Of a stretch of DNA of 10,509 nucleotides, positions 1 through 10,160 are shown piece by piece; the stretch's first letter is position 1, and each line of letters begins with the position of its first letter. The stretch is from Candidatus Desantisbacteria bacterium CG1_02_38_46 (GTDB lineage Bacteria > Desantisbacteria > UBA1551 > UBA1559), in contig MNUO01000127.1 of the NCBI GenBank assembly GCA_001871015.1, positions 1-10,509 of the forward strand. The letters are read 5' to 3'. The notes under the pieces were generated by a model. It saw only the letters and a list, made by a program, of their open reading frames with translations. It was not told where the DNA came from and did not search any database. The translations under genes and the position numbers were made by a program.

Positions 1-1
1 T

Positions 2-307
2 TATCAAATACAGTCCTACTCTGGTCATTGTGCTCAATCAATCGAACATTATGAAAGAGATTTTTCAAGAGTAGTCTATTTCTACACTGCTGGCAAATCA
101 GCAAGGGACATCCGGGTTTTAACAAATCAATCTGAAAAAGTTATCAAGGAATATATTAACCTTTACAAAAATTATATTAAGAATCCTGACTACAAAGAAC
201 CCTTAAAAAGAATGTTAGAGCGTTTTTATTCGTATTTAGAGGATGAAGGTAATAAAAAAAACTTTTCTGGGCATCCCATACTCTCCAGGGGGGAGGTCCA
301 GCAATGA
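2..307 (+). CDS. DUF1670-like helix-turn-helix protein, C-terminal end (cut by window start)
   Basis: An open frame enters from the left edge and runs 101 codons to a TGA at 305-307; its start lies outside the window. The visible part contains HCAQSIEHYERDFSRVVYF, then a second helical unit (TAGKSARDIRVLTNQSEKVIKEY). This pattern, roughly HS-EAIE-Y--DF-RV followed by I--LT--S---V-EY, is what I remember from the C-terminal half of DUF1670 proteins, whose function is unknown. It also aligns loosely with the downstream gene at 582-1286 (EQEISYLTDHHLSSISRYLRRYKQV), so the two look like diverged paralogues. The helical repeats look like helix-turn-helix units, so DNA binding is a reasonable inference. 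The final 20 or so residues (after EDEGNKKN) look unstructured. The stop overlaps the next ATG by 4 bases (ATGA), which implies translational coupling. The family call is from memory of the pattern, not a search. Confidence 0.7.
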   Translation, partial: YQIQSYSGHCAQSIEHYERDFSRVVYFYTAGKSARDIRVLTNQSEKVIKEYINLYKNYIKNPDYKEPLKRMLERFYSYLEDEGNKKNFSGHPILSRGEVQQ

Positions 308-585
308 TTAATAATTGCAAGAATAACAATGCCCAGCATTATAAGCCTCTGGAGAAGCAGAATTATCGCACCAAACTTAAGAATCTTCTCAAGGAAGAAT
401 TAAATATCTATGGTAAGCCTAAAACACTGGACCTACTTACCTCTGAAATAGAGCAACTTACACAAGAGTGTTTTCCTGCTAAGGATTATCTTCGTCCCTG
501 GCAAGTTCGGGTTCTTGTACCACGGGTTGAAGATAAGCCACATTTTGGTCAAAGTATGGAGGATACACAGATTACCTGTGTGTGA
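304..585 (+). CDS. DUF1670-like protein, N-terminal part (split gene, first frame)
   Basis: A 93-residue protein starting at ATG 304 behind a strong Shine-Dalgarno (GGAGGT, 292-297, spacing 6). Its ATG overlaps the TGA of the preceding frame. The body is a charged helical region (residues about 14-50) followed by LRPWQVRVLVPRVEDKPHFG and SMEDTQITCV. In full-length DUF1670 proteins as I recall them, a similar stretch (QV-WLAV---EKPG-GK-M-DT--V-V-LTL) runs without a break into the helix-turn-helix part. Here the frame stops at TGA 583-585, exactly where that continuation should occur, and the remainder lies in the next frame from 582. Removing one TG unit from the (TG)4 tract at 577-584 would join the two into ...ITCVTLNL. 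So this is either the first half of a naturally split gene, or a frameshifted copy. No catalytic motif is visible. Confidence 0.6.
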   Translation: MINNCKNNNAQHYKPLEKQNYRTKLKNLLKEELNIYGKPKTLDLLTSEIEQLTQECFPAKDYLRPWQVRVLVPRVEDKPHFGQSMEDTQITCV

Positions 586-1286
586 CACTTAACCTCTGCA
601 CCAAAGAGGACATAGATTCTTATTATCAAGGAGGAAAAAGGCTTATCTTCTTACAAAATAGATTAGCAAGAATGGCTAAAGAGGCAAAAGAACAGGGTGG
701 CCTACTTTCCCAGGCAGTAGCAGCAATTTTACTTGGAGTAAGACAAGAGACTGTTTCGCATCTGGTAGAGGACTACCAAAAGAGAACAGGTAAGATTATT
801 CCTTTACGAGGAATAGTTCATGACATTGGCCGCAGTCTAAGCCATAAGAAATGGATTGTTTCTCTCTATGAAAAGGGATACACTGAACAGGAGATTAGTT
901 ATCTTACTGACCATCATCTCTCCAGTATCAGCAGGTATCTTCGTCGGTATAAGCAGGTGAAAGAATTAATAAAAGAAATGAAGGAAGAACCAACAATTGA
1001 AAGGATTGCGAGGTTATTAAGAATAAGTGAATATTTAGCCAGAGAATATCTCCATTTACTTACTGAGCTTAAACAAATAACCTGGAACAACAAAGCAATA
1101 TTTAAAAGCAGACAAGAGTACAGAGAAGAAAAACTTGCTAAAGAGGATTCTAATTCTAAATCAGAAGAAAAAAACTTGCAGAAATGCCCTAAATTTCAAA
1201 GATCACAGGGATGGGATACATCTTTATACCCCCCTTCTTCCGAGGAGAAGTCTCTGATTCATAACGAGATTTTATCTACGGTTTAA
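582..1286 (+). CDS. DUF1670-like helix-turn-helix protein, C-terminal part (split gene, second frame)
   Basis: 234 codons from GTG 582 to TAA 1284-1286. Three helix-turn-helix-like units follow one another: residues about 40-65 (QGGLLSQAVAAILLGVRQET), about 93-125 (YEKGYTEQEISYLTDHHLSS) and about 130-165 (EPTIERIARLLRISEYLARE). Between the first two lies IIPLRGIVHDIGRSLSHK, which matches the P-RG-V-DIG-G-(S/T)HK signature I associate with DUF1670. After about residue 170 the tail is charged, low in complexity and rich in K, E and S, and is unlikely to be folded. The start has no Shine-Dalgarno at a usable distance; the nearest GGAGG (558-562) is 19 bases upstream. Translation would therefore depend on termination-reinitiation at the GTGA overlap or on a frameshift. 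A DNA-binding regulator or mobile-element protein is the likely role; the real function is unknown. Confidence 0.65.
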   Translation: MTLNLCTKEDIDSYYQGGKRLIFLQNRLARMAKEAKEQGGLLSQAVAAILLGVRQETVSHLVEDYQKRTGKIIPLRGIVHDIGRSLSHKKWIVSLYEKGYTEQEISYLTDHHLSSISRYLRRYKQVKELIKEMKEEPTIERIARLLRISEYLAREYLHLLTELKQITWNNKAIFKSRQEYREEKLAKEDSNSKSEEKNLQKCPKFQRSQGWDTSLYPPSSEEKSLIHNEILSTV

Positions 1287-1287
1287 G

Positions 1288-1315
1288 TTGACTTTTTTTG
1301 AAAATCTGGTAGAAT
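1288..1315 (+). promoter_or_regulatory. Sigma-70-type promoter for hicBA
   Basis: TTGACT (1288-1293) and TAGAAT (1310-1315) are separated by 16 bases, with an extended -10 TGG at 1307-1309. It begins two bases after the stop of the DUF1670-like gene and is followed by an untranslated leader of roughly 105 bases before hicB. It gives the toxin-antitoxin pair transcription independent of the upstream genes. Confidence 0.6.
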
Positions 1316-1341
1316 GATATTATAAAAAAAGAGGGCAGTAC

Positions 1342-1355
1342 AGGGCATTTGCCCT
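1342..1355 (+). other. Small hairpin in the hicBA leader
   Basis: AGGGC (1342-1346) and GCCCT (1351-1355) form a 5-bp GC-rich stem with a 4-base loop. A second AGGGC at 1332-1336 could pair with the same right arm instead, giving two mutually exclusive folds. It lies 27 to 40 bases after the -10 box, inside the predicted leader. There is no following T-tract, so it is not a standard terminator. An operator or translational control element is possible, but unproven. Confidence 0.35.
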
Positions 1356-1427
1356 TATATAAAAATCAGATTAAAATAATGGAAATTGCTGAGGTTAATG
1401 AAAAAATTTTCTAAGGAGGGGGGAAGT

Positions 1428-1634
1428 ATGGATGAAATAAGTTTTGTTATTTGGAAGGAAGGGAGATACTATGTATCTCAATGTTTGAATGTTGATGTTT
1501 CTTCCTTTGGAAAAAACGTTGAGGAAGCGAAAAAGAATTTACGAGAAGCAGTTGAACTTTATTTTGAAAAAGAAAATATAACACTACAAAAAATTGATGA
1601 TATTATTGTGGGTAAGGAAAAAGTTAATGCCTAA
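1428..1634 (+). CDS. hicB: HicB-family antitoxin (short form)
   Basis: 68 residues. HicB proteins neutralise the HicA mRNA interferase by binding it, usually through a partial RNase H-like fold. The sequence has the typical HicB pattern: beta strand ISFVIWKEGRYYVSQCLNVDV, then SSFGKNVEEAKKNLREAVELYFE, which matches the G-(T/N)--EA--N--EA-ELY-E helix of the family. The protein ends soon afterwards (KIDDIIVGKEKVNA), so the C-terminal helix-turn-helix or ribbon-helix-helix DNA-binding domain of longer HicB proteins is absent. The ATG at 1428 is chosen because AGGAGG begins at 1414 at a good distance and the family fold begins here; an in-frame TTG at 1386 would add 14 residues that do not fit. 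The gene precedes hicA and overlaps it by 8 bases, so antitoxin is made first. Without a DNA-binding domain, autoregulation at its promoter would need another mechanism. Confidence 0.88.
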   Translation: MDEISFVIWKEGRYYVSQCLNVDVSSFGKNVEEAKKNLREAVELYFEKENITLQKIDDIIVGKEKVNA

Positions 1635-1848
1635 ATTATTTTCTTCAAAAGAAATAGAACATGTGCTCAAAAGACTTAATTTTAAATTTGTTTCTCAAAA
1701 AGGCTCTCATGGAAAATTCAAGAACGAAGAAGGGACAATTGCTATTCTACCAATGAATAAAAAAGAAATTCCTCATGGGACCCTGAGAAGTATTTTAAGA
1801 CAAATGGGAATAAACTATGATGAATTTATAAAAATCTTAGAAGATTAA
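1627..1848 (+). CDS. hicA: HicA-family toxin, mRNA interferase
   Basis: 73 residues, the usual HicA size. HicA folds like a double-stranded RNA-binding domain and cleaves mRNA, using a conserved histidine. Visible features: the N-terminal helix SSKEIEHVLKRLNFKFVSQ, the catalytic GSHGKF segment with His28, a beta strand EGTIAILPMN, and the C-terminal PHGTLRSILRQMGINYDEF, which matches the typical P-GTLR-IL-Q-G-----F ending. The start is ATG 1627, inside the end of hicB (8-base overlap), with AAGGA at 1614-1618 as Shine-Dalgarno. An in-frame upstream ATG at 1594 would add 11 residues from within hicB and is less likely. All expected key residues are present, so the toxin looks intact. It forms one operon with hicB. 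Confidence 0.9.
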   Translation: MPKLFSSKEIEHVLKRLNFKFVSQKGSHGKFKNEEGTIAILPMNKKEIPHGTLRSILRQMGINYDEFIKILED

Positions 1849-1944
1849 AAGTTATGAGGAGGTGATGCTAAAATTTAAAAGTCGGCAGTAGAAAAAAGTA
1901 CTGTAAAGCTTTAGAATTGGTGGATAGCAGGAATTCACCTAAAC

Positions 1945-1972
1945 TTGACAAATTCATAAAAATCAGTAAAAT
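1945..1972 (+). promoter_or_regulatory. Promoter directly before the alcohol dehydrogenase, possibly leaderless transcript
   Basis: TTGACA (1945-1950), a perfect -35 consensus, is followed after 16 bases by TAAAAT (1967-1972). The ATG is at 1982, so transcription from here would start within about 0-5 bases of it, leaving no room for a Shine-Dalgarno; none is visible in the AT-only stretch before the ATG. The 96 bases between hicA and this promoter contain no gene that I can support, only a possible weak stem at 1919-1939 (GGTG/CACC). Confidence 0.55.
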
Positions 1973-1981
1973 ATTAATATT

Positions 1982-5111
<3,130 letters not shown>

Positions 5112-5113
5112 CA

Positions 5114-5138
5114 GAAAATGGGGACAGCCCCCATTTTC
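5114..5138. repeat. Perfect 10-bp hairpin, REP-like palindrome between ligA and glmS
   Basis: Arms GAAAATGGGG (5114-5123) and CCCCATTTTC (5129-5138) are exact reverse complements around a 5-base loop ACAGC. The hairpin starts three bases after the ligA stop and ends four bases before the glmS Shine-Dalgarno. It lacks a T-tract on either side, so it is not a typical intrinsic terminator. The core (TGGGGACAG then CCCCA) resembles short dispersed palindromes that I recall from genomes with REP-associated Y1 transposases. That identity is inference; there is no second copy in this window. Confidence 0.7.
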
Positions 5139-5150
5139 CCTGGAGAAAAT

Positions 5151-7010
5151 GTGTGTGGAATAATTGGATATATTGGTAATGAGGATGCGGCTGAAATTTT
5201 GCTGGACGGTTTAAAACGATTGGAATACAGGGGGTATGACTCTGCCGGCATAGCCACCATTGACGGTGAACATATTAGCATAAAACGAATAAAAGGGAAT
5301 ATTGCACTGTTAGAGAAAGTCCTTGAGGAAAAACCTATTTATGGCAAAATTGGACTGGGACATACGAGATGGGCGACTCACGGACAACCATCTGAAGAGA
5401 ATGCCCACCCGCATAGAGATTGCACCGGAACCATTGTAATTGTGCATAATGGAATTATAGAAAATTATCTGTTATTGAAAGAGAAATTGAAAAAGAGGGG
5501 ACACAGATTCAAATCCGAGACTGACACTGAGATAATTGCCCATCTTATAGAAGAATATTATCATAGCGGCGTGGTTCATCGCTCATGCGACGATCTGGAA
5601 AAAGCAGTGAGAAGAGCACTTAAAAAGATTGAAGGTTCGTATGCACTGGGGATTATGTCATCCAGAGAACCTGATAAACTCATTGCTACAAGAAATGGCA
5701 GTCCTCTTATTATCGGACTGAAAGATGGAAATTACTTTATTGCTTCAGATGTTCCTGCAATACTGCGTCACACAAAGGACATTATTTATTTAGAAGATGG
5801 AGAATTGGCAATTCTTGCAAGGACCGGTGTCAGATTGTATGGACAAAACGGAAAATTGATTAGGCTGGAACGGAGAATAAAGAGAATTTCCTGGGACGTG
5901 AACATGGCTGAAAAAGAGGGCTATCCTCATTTTATGCTCAAGGAGATTCATGAGCAGCCACGTGCAATAGAGGATACAATTCTTGGACGAATTTCTCCTG
6001 ATGGAGCAGATATACATTTAGAAGAAATGGCTTTGAATAAAAATAAACTAAAAAAAATTAATCGGATTATTATAACAGCCTGCGGGACTTCCTGGCATGC
6101 TGGATTAATCGGAGAATATTTAATTGAGGAAATTGCAAGGATTCCAGTGGAAGTAGAAAATGCTGCTGAGTTTAGATATCGCAATCCAATAATCACAGAT
6201 GATACTCTTGCCATTGCCATAAGCCAGTCCGGGGAAACCGCTGATACACTTGGTGCAATAAGGGAGGTTCATCAAAAAAAAGGAAGGGTAATTTCTATTT
6301 GCAATGTAGTTGGAAGTTCAGTAGTGAGGGAATCAGACGCGGTAATTTATACCCATGCCGGACCTGAAATAGGAGTTGCTTCAACAAAAGCTTTTACTAC
6401 CCAGTTGACAGTATTGTATATTCTTGCAGTATATTTTGGCAAAATAAAAGGAACTTTAAATGCAGAGCAGGCAAAAAAAATGATTGCGGATTTGAGAAGA
6501 TTGCCCCAGAAAACAGAGGAGATGCTCAAGCAAGAAAAAGAGGTTATTAAAATTGCAAATAAGTTTTACCGTCATAGAAATGCTATTTACCTGGGCAGGG
6601 GAAAAGGATATCCTGTTGCTCTTGAAGGTGCATTGAAATTAAAAGAAGTTTCCTATATCCATGCTGAGGGTTATCCTGCTGCTGAGATGAAACATGGACC
6701 AATTGCACTCATAGATAAAAATATGCCTGTAATAGTACTTGCTCTCAAGGGGAGCAGATATGACAAAATTCTTGCTAACATTGAAGAGGTGAAAGCAAGG
6801 GGTGGGGTTGTCATTGCTCTTGCTACCATGGGTGATAGAAAAATAAAGGAGAAGGTGGACGAAGTTCTTTATGTGCCCGAGACTTCAATTCCACTTTCAC
6901 CAATTTTGGCAGTGATTCCTCTGCAATTGCTTGCATATTATATAGCAGTAAAACGGAAATGTAACCCTGACCAGCCAAGACACTTAGCGAAAAGCGTAAC
7001 AGTGGAGTAA
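5151..7010 (+). CDS. glmS: Glutamine--fructose-6-phosphate aminotransferase (isomerizing)
   Basis: 619 residues after choosing GTG 5151. GlmS makes glucosamine-6-phosphate from fructose-6-phosphate and glutamine, the first step to UDP-GlcNAc for peptidoglycan and lipopolysaccharide. The start matters: Met is removed to expose catalytic Cys2, and GTG-TGT-GGA gives (M)CGIIGYIG. GGAG at 5142-5145 is well placed. An in-frame ATG at 5118 would bury this cysteine behind 11 residues. Glutaminase motifs: EYRGYDSAG, GHTRWATHG, HNGIIENY, SETDTEII. The two SIS domains carry TACGTSWHA, AISQSGETADT, ASTKAFTTQ, YLGRG, EGALKLKEVSYIHAEGYPA and MKHGPIALI; the C-terminus PRHLAKSVTVE is canonical. All catalytic motifs are intact. 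No glmS ribozyme fits in the 39-base gap before it. It lies in the ligA operon and is followed after two bases by a restriction-modification gene. Confidence 0.97.
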   Translation: MCGIIGYIGNEDAAEILLDGLKRLEYRGYDSAGIATIDGEHISIKRIKGNIALLEKVLEEKPIYGKIGLGHTRWATHGQPSEENAHPHRDCTGTIVIVHNGIIENYLLLKEKLKKRGHRFKSETDTEIIAHLIEEYYHSGVVHRSCDDLEKAVRRALKKIEGSYALGIMSSREPDKLIATRNGSPLIIGLKDGNYFIASDVPAILRHTKDIIYLEDGELAILARTGVRLYGQNGKLIRLERRIKRISWDVNMAEKEGYPHFMLKEIHEQPRAIEDTILGRISPDGADIHLEEMALNKNKLKKINRIIITACGTSWHAGLIGEYLIEEIARIPVEVENAAEFRYRNPIITDDTLAIAISQSGETADTLGAIREVHQKKGRVISICNVVGSSVVRESDAVIYTHAGPEIGVASTKAFTTQLTVLYILAVYFGKIKGTLNAEQAKKMIADLRRLPQKTEEMLKQEKEVIKIANKFYRHRNAIYLGRGKGYPVALEGALKLKEVSYIHAEGYPAAEMKHGPIALIDKNMPVIVLALKGSRYDKILANIEEVKARGGVVIALATMGDRKIKEKVDEVLYVPETSIPLSPILAVIPLQLLAYYIAVKRKCNPDQPRHLAKSVTVE

Positions 7011-7012
7011 TA

Positions 7013-10000
7013 ATGTTAAGATCATATTTAAAGCAAATTTTTGAAGTTACTAATCGTGGAGATGCCAGAGAGGAAAGTTATTATTCCGCCCTTGAGAGAT
7101 TACTAAACGAATATACAGAATCGGTGGGTAAAAAAGGTATCCATATAACAACTCTGCCCAAGAAGACCGAATCAGGCAATCCTGATTTCAGAATCTGGGA
7201 TGGCAAGCAGCATATCGTTGGATATATCGAAGCAAAAGACCCATCAACAGAATATTTAGACCAGGTAGAGGACACCGAACAGTTAAAGCGTTACAGGAAT
7301 ACCTTCCCAAATGTAATTTTAACCAACTTTTTTGAATTCAGGCTTTATCGTAATGGTGAATCAATAGACAGAGTTTGTATTGCAAGGTCTTTTATTATCA
7401 AAAAACTTAAAACTATCCCACCGGTTGAAAAAGAGGAAGATTTTTTAAAATTGCTTGAAAAATTCTTTTCTTTTTCCTTGCCCAAAATTTATTCTGCTAA
7501 AACCCTTGCAGTAGAATTAGCGAAGAGGACACGCTTCTTAAAAGACGAAGTTATTGCAGAAGAATTTAAGGAAGAAGAAAATACTGGCAAAGGTTTCATT
7601 CTGGGATTTTACGAGGCATTTAAAAAATATCTTATAAATAATCTTTCTAAAGAGGACTTTACCGACCTTTATTCACAGACAATTGCATACGGACTTTTTG
7701 TTGCCCGCACCCGTTCAGAAAATGGTTTTAATAGAAAACTTGCATATGACAATATTCCCCACACTATCGGAATTTTAAGAGAGGTTTTCAGATTTATTTC
7801 TCTTGAAGACCCGCCCAGACAAATTGAAAGTATTATAGACGATATTTCAGAAATTCTGGCAGTTACCGATGTAAATAAAATTTTTCACAAGTATTTTCAT
7901 GAAGGAAAAGGAAAGGACCCTGTTGTCCATTTCTATGAGACATTTTTAACTGAATACGACCCAAAAGCAAGAGAGAAGAGAGGCGTCTATTACACTCCTG
8001 AACCAGTAGTTTCTTATATTGTTCACTCTCTTCACATTATTCTAAAGGAATATTTCAATAGAAAAGATGGTTTTGCAAATGGGTCAGTTACTGTATTAGA
8101 CCCCGCAGCTGGTACCCTTACATTTTTAGCAGAAGCATCAAAACTTGCCGTAGAGGAGTTTATTAAAAAATATGGTGGCGGGGGAAAAGAAAATTTTATC
8201 AAAGAGCATATTCTCAAAAATTTCTATGCTTTTGAACTGATGATGGCACCATATGCAGTGGGGCATTTAAAAATGGCTTTTCTTCTTGAAGAGCTCGGTT
8301 ACAGACTTAAAGGTAATGATAGGTTTAACCTGTATTTGACAAACACTTTGGAAATGGAAGAACTTCCTGAAACACAACTTCCCGGCATGGCTTCTCTTTC
8401 TGAGGAATCACACTTAGCAGGAAGGGTTAAAAAAGAAAGACCAATTCTGGCAATACTTGGGAATCCGCCATATTCAGGGCATTCCTCCAATATCGGTGAA
8501 TGGATATCAGAAGAAATTAAGGTGTATTATCAGGTTGATGGTAAGCCTCTTGGAGAAAGAAATCCCAAGTGGCTACAGGATGATTATGTTAAATTTATCC
8601 GTTTTGCCCAGTGGAAAATAGACCAGGCAGGAGAAGGAATTTTGGGCTTTATAACCAACCATAGTTATCTTGATAATCCTACTTTTAGAGGAATGCGCCA
8701 GTCCTTAATGAATAGTTTTAACGAAATTTATATTCTGGACCTGCATGGCAACAGTCTTAAAAAAGAAAAATGCCCCGATGGTTCTAAAGACGAAAATGTT
8801 TTTGATATCCAGCAGGGAGTTGCCATTGCTCTTTTTATAAAAAAGAAAGATGGCAAAAAAGATTGCAAAGTATATCATTCAGAAATTTGGGGATTGCGCG
8901 AGAGTAAATATGAATGGCTCTTAGAGAAAGACATAAAAATGACGAAGTGGAAGCAAATATCCCCAAAATCCGAATTTTATCTTTTTATTCCCAGAGAAGA
9001 AAAACTCTTGAGAAAATATGAGAATTATTTAAAAATAACTGATATTTTTCCAGTGAATAGTGTAGGTATAATTACCGCGAGGGACGATTTTGCAATTGAT
9101 TTTGATAAAGAAACACTTAAGCGTAGAATAGACCTTTTCTGTAATGAAAAAATGTCAGATGAAATCATTGCCAAGACTTTTCATTTTGAAAATAAAATGG
9201 ACTGGTTAAAACAGGCCCGTGAAGAAGTCAAGAAAGATGAAAGTTGGGGAAATTCTATTACTCAAATTCTATATCGGCCATTTGATACCCGTTGGATTTT
9301 TTATAATGATGCAGTTATCGAACGTTCTCGTAAAGAAGTAATGCGTCATATGCTACAGGAAAATTTATCATTATTACTTACTAATCGACATTCCGTAGGT
9401 GACTATAACGATGTTTTTATTGGTGACAAACTTATCGAAGGACATGTTTTGTCAGGTGCATTAGGTATTAGTTATGTTTTTCCTCTTTATCTTTATCCAG
9501 AAAAAAAGAATCCTGGAAAACAATCTTCAGGAACTATTATGATGCTTTTTGAACCGGAGGTAGACTACAAATCAAAAAAACCAAACTTATCTGAAAGTCT
9601 ATCAAGGGTATTGAACGATACATTTAAAAAAGTAATTAGTCCTGAAGAAATTTTTTATTACATTTATGCAGTGCTGTATTCCAATATCTATAGTACAAAA
9701 TATGCCGAATTTTTAAAAATAGATTTTCCACGAATCCCATTTACAAAAGACTATAAACTTTTTAGCAAGATGGTTAAATATGGAAAAAGACTGACTGATT
9801 TGCATTTACTTAAATCGCAGGAACTTAATCCGCCAGTCGCCAAACTGCAAGGAAAAGGTAATAACAAGATTGAAAAAGTAAAATATGACCAAAAACAAAA
9901 AAGAATTTATTTCAATCAAAGCCAATATTTCGAAGGAATCAAAAAGGAAGTTTGGGAATATCAAATCGGCGGCTATCAAGTCTGTGATAAATGGCTGAAA

Positions 10001-10144
10001 GATAGAAAAGAAAGACCTCTATCGCTTGAAAATATTAAACATTACTGTCAAATCGTCACTGCTTTACAGCGAACAATCAAAATCCAAAAATCAATCGACA
10101 AAATCTATCCCGAAGTCGAAAAAGAAATTATAGAGAATATCTAA
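7013..10144 (+). CDS. Single-chain restriction-modification enzyme: PD-(D/E)xK nuclease plus N6-adenine methyltransferase (Type IIG/ISP-like)
   Basis: 1043 residues. Residues about 1-135 look like a PD-(D/E)xK nuclease: GNPDFRIWDG (Asp58), then GYIEAKDP (Glu73, Lys75). Residues about 150-310 are a helical linker. A gamma-class N6-adenine methyltransferase follows: RGVYYTPEPVVSYIV (323-337), SAM motif I DPAAGTLTFL (363-372) and catalytic motif IV NPPY (484-487). Residues about 620-1043 resemble the Type ISP C-terminal specificity region (GLRESKYEWLLE, ITARDDFAIDFDKETLKRR, RPFDTRWIFYNDAVIERSR, VMRHML). No helicase is present between nuclease and methyltransferase, unlike LlaGI-type ISP enzymes. 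It would both methylate and cut DNA at its own, unknown, site. ATG 7013 has GGAG at 7004-7007 and lies two bases after the glmS stop, so it is probably co-translated with glmS. No separate specificity subunit or second methyltransferase is visible. The frame is intact. Confidence 0.88.
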   Translation: MLRSYLKQIFEVTNRGDAREESYYSALERLLNEYTESVGKKGIHITTLPKKTESGNPDFRIWDGKQHIVGYIEAKDPSTEYLDQVEDTEQLKRYRNTFPNVILTNFFEFRLYRNGESIDRVCIARSFIIKKLKTIPPVEKEEDFLKLLEKFFSFSLPKIYSAKTLAVELAKRTRFLKDEVIAEEFKEEENTGKGFILGFYEAFKKYLINNLSKEDFTDLYSQTIAYGLFVARTRSENGFNRKLAYDNIPHTIGILREVFRFISLEDPPRQIESIIDDISEILAVTDVNKIFHKYFHEGKGKDPVVHFYETFLTEYDPKAREKRGVYYTPEPVVSYIVHSLHIILKEYFNRKDGFANGSVTVLDPAAGTLTFLAEASKLAVEEFIKKYGGGGKENFIKEHILKNFYAFELMMAPYAVGHLKMAFLLEELGYRLKGNDRFNLYLTNTLEMEELPETQLPGMASLSEESHLAGRVKKERPILAILGNPPYSGHSSNIGEWISEEIKVYYQVDGKPLGERNPKWLQDDYVKFIRFAQWKIDQAGEGILGFITNHSYLDNPTFRGMRQSLMNSFNEIYILDLHGNSLKKEKCPDGSKDENVFDIQQGVAIALFIKKKDGKKDCKVYHSEIWGLRESKYEWLLEKDIKMTKWKQISPKSEFYLFIPREEKLLRKYENYLKITDIFPVNSVGIITARDDFAIDFDKETLKRRIDLFCNEKMSDEIIAKTFHFENKMDWLKQAREEVKKDESWGNSITQILYRPFDTRWIFYNDAVIERSRKEVMRHMLQENLSLLLTNRHSVGDYNDVFIGDKLIEGHVLSGALGISYVFPLYLYPEKKNPGKQSSGTIMMLFEPEVDYKSKKPNLSESLSRVLNDTFKKVISPEEIFYYIYAVLYSNIYSTKYAEFLKIDFPRIPFTKDYKLFSKMVKYGKRLTDLHLLKSQELNPPVAKLQGKGNNKIEKVKYDQKQKRIYFNQSQYFEGIKKEVWEYQIGGYQVCDKWLKDRKERPLSLENIKHYCQIVTALQRTIKIQKSIDKIYPEVEKEIIENI

Positions 10145-10160
10145 TAAACCGAGGTGGCTT

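Noticed and set aside
1853-1887. Very short frame (ATG 1864, eight codons) after hicA with GGAGG nearby
   Set aside because: Spacing to the GGAGG is too short and eight residues carry no recognisable signal.
5114-5138. Rho-independent terminator after ligA
   Set aside because: The stem is good but no T-tract follows, and the glmS Shine-Dalgarno comes within four bases.
5118-5150. ATG start for glmS inside the hairpin
   Set aside because: GlmS needs cysteine immediately after the initiator; only GTG 5151 with GGAG in front provides this.
5112-5150. glmS ribozyme riboswitch
   Set aside because: The gap is only 39 bases, too small for the ribozyme, and no part of its conserved core is seen.
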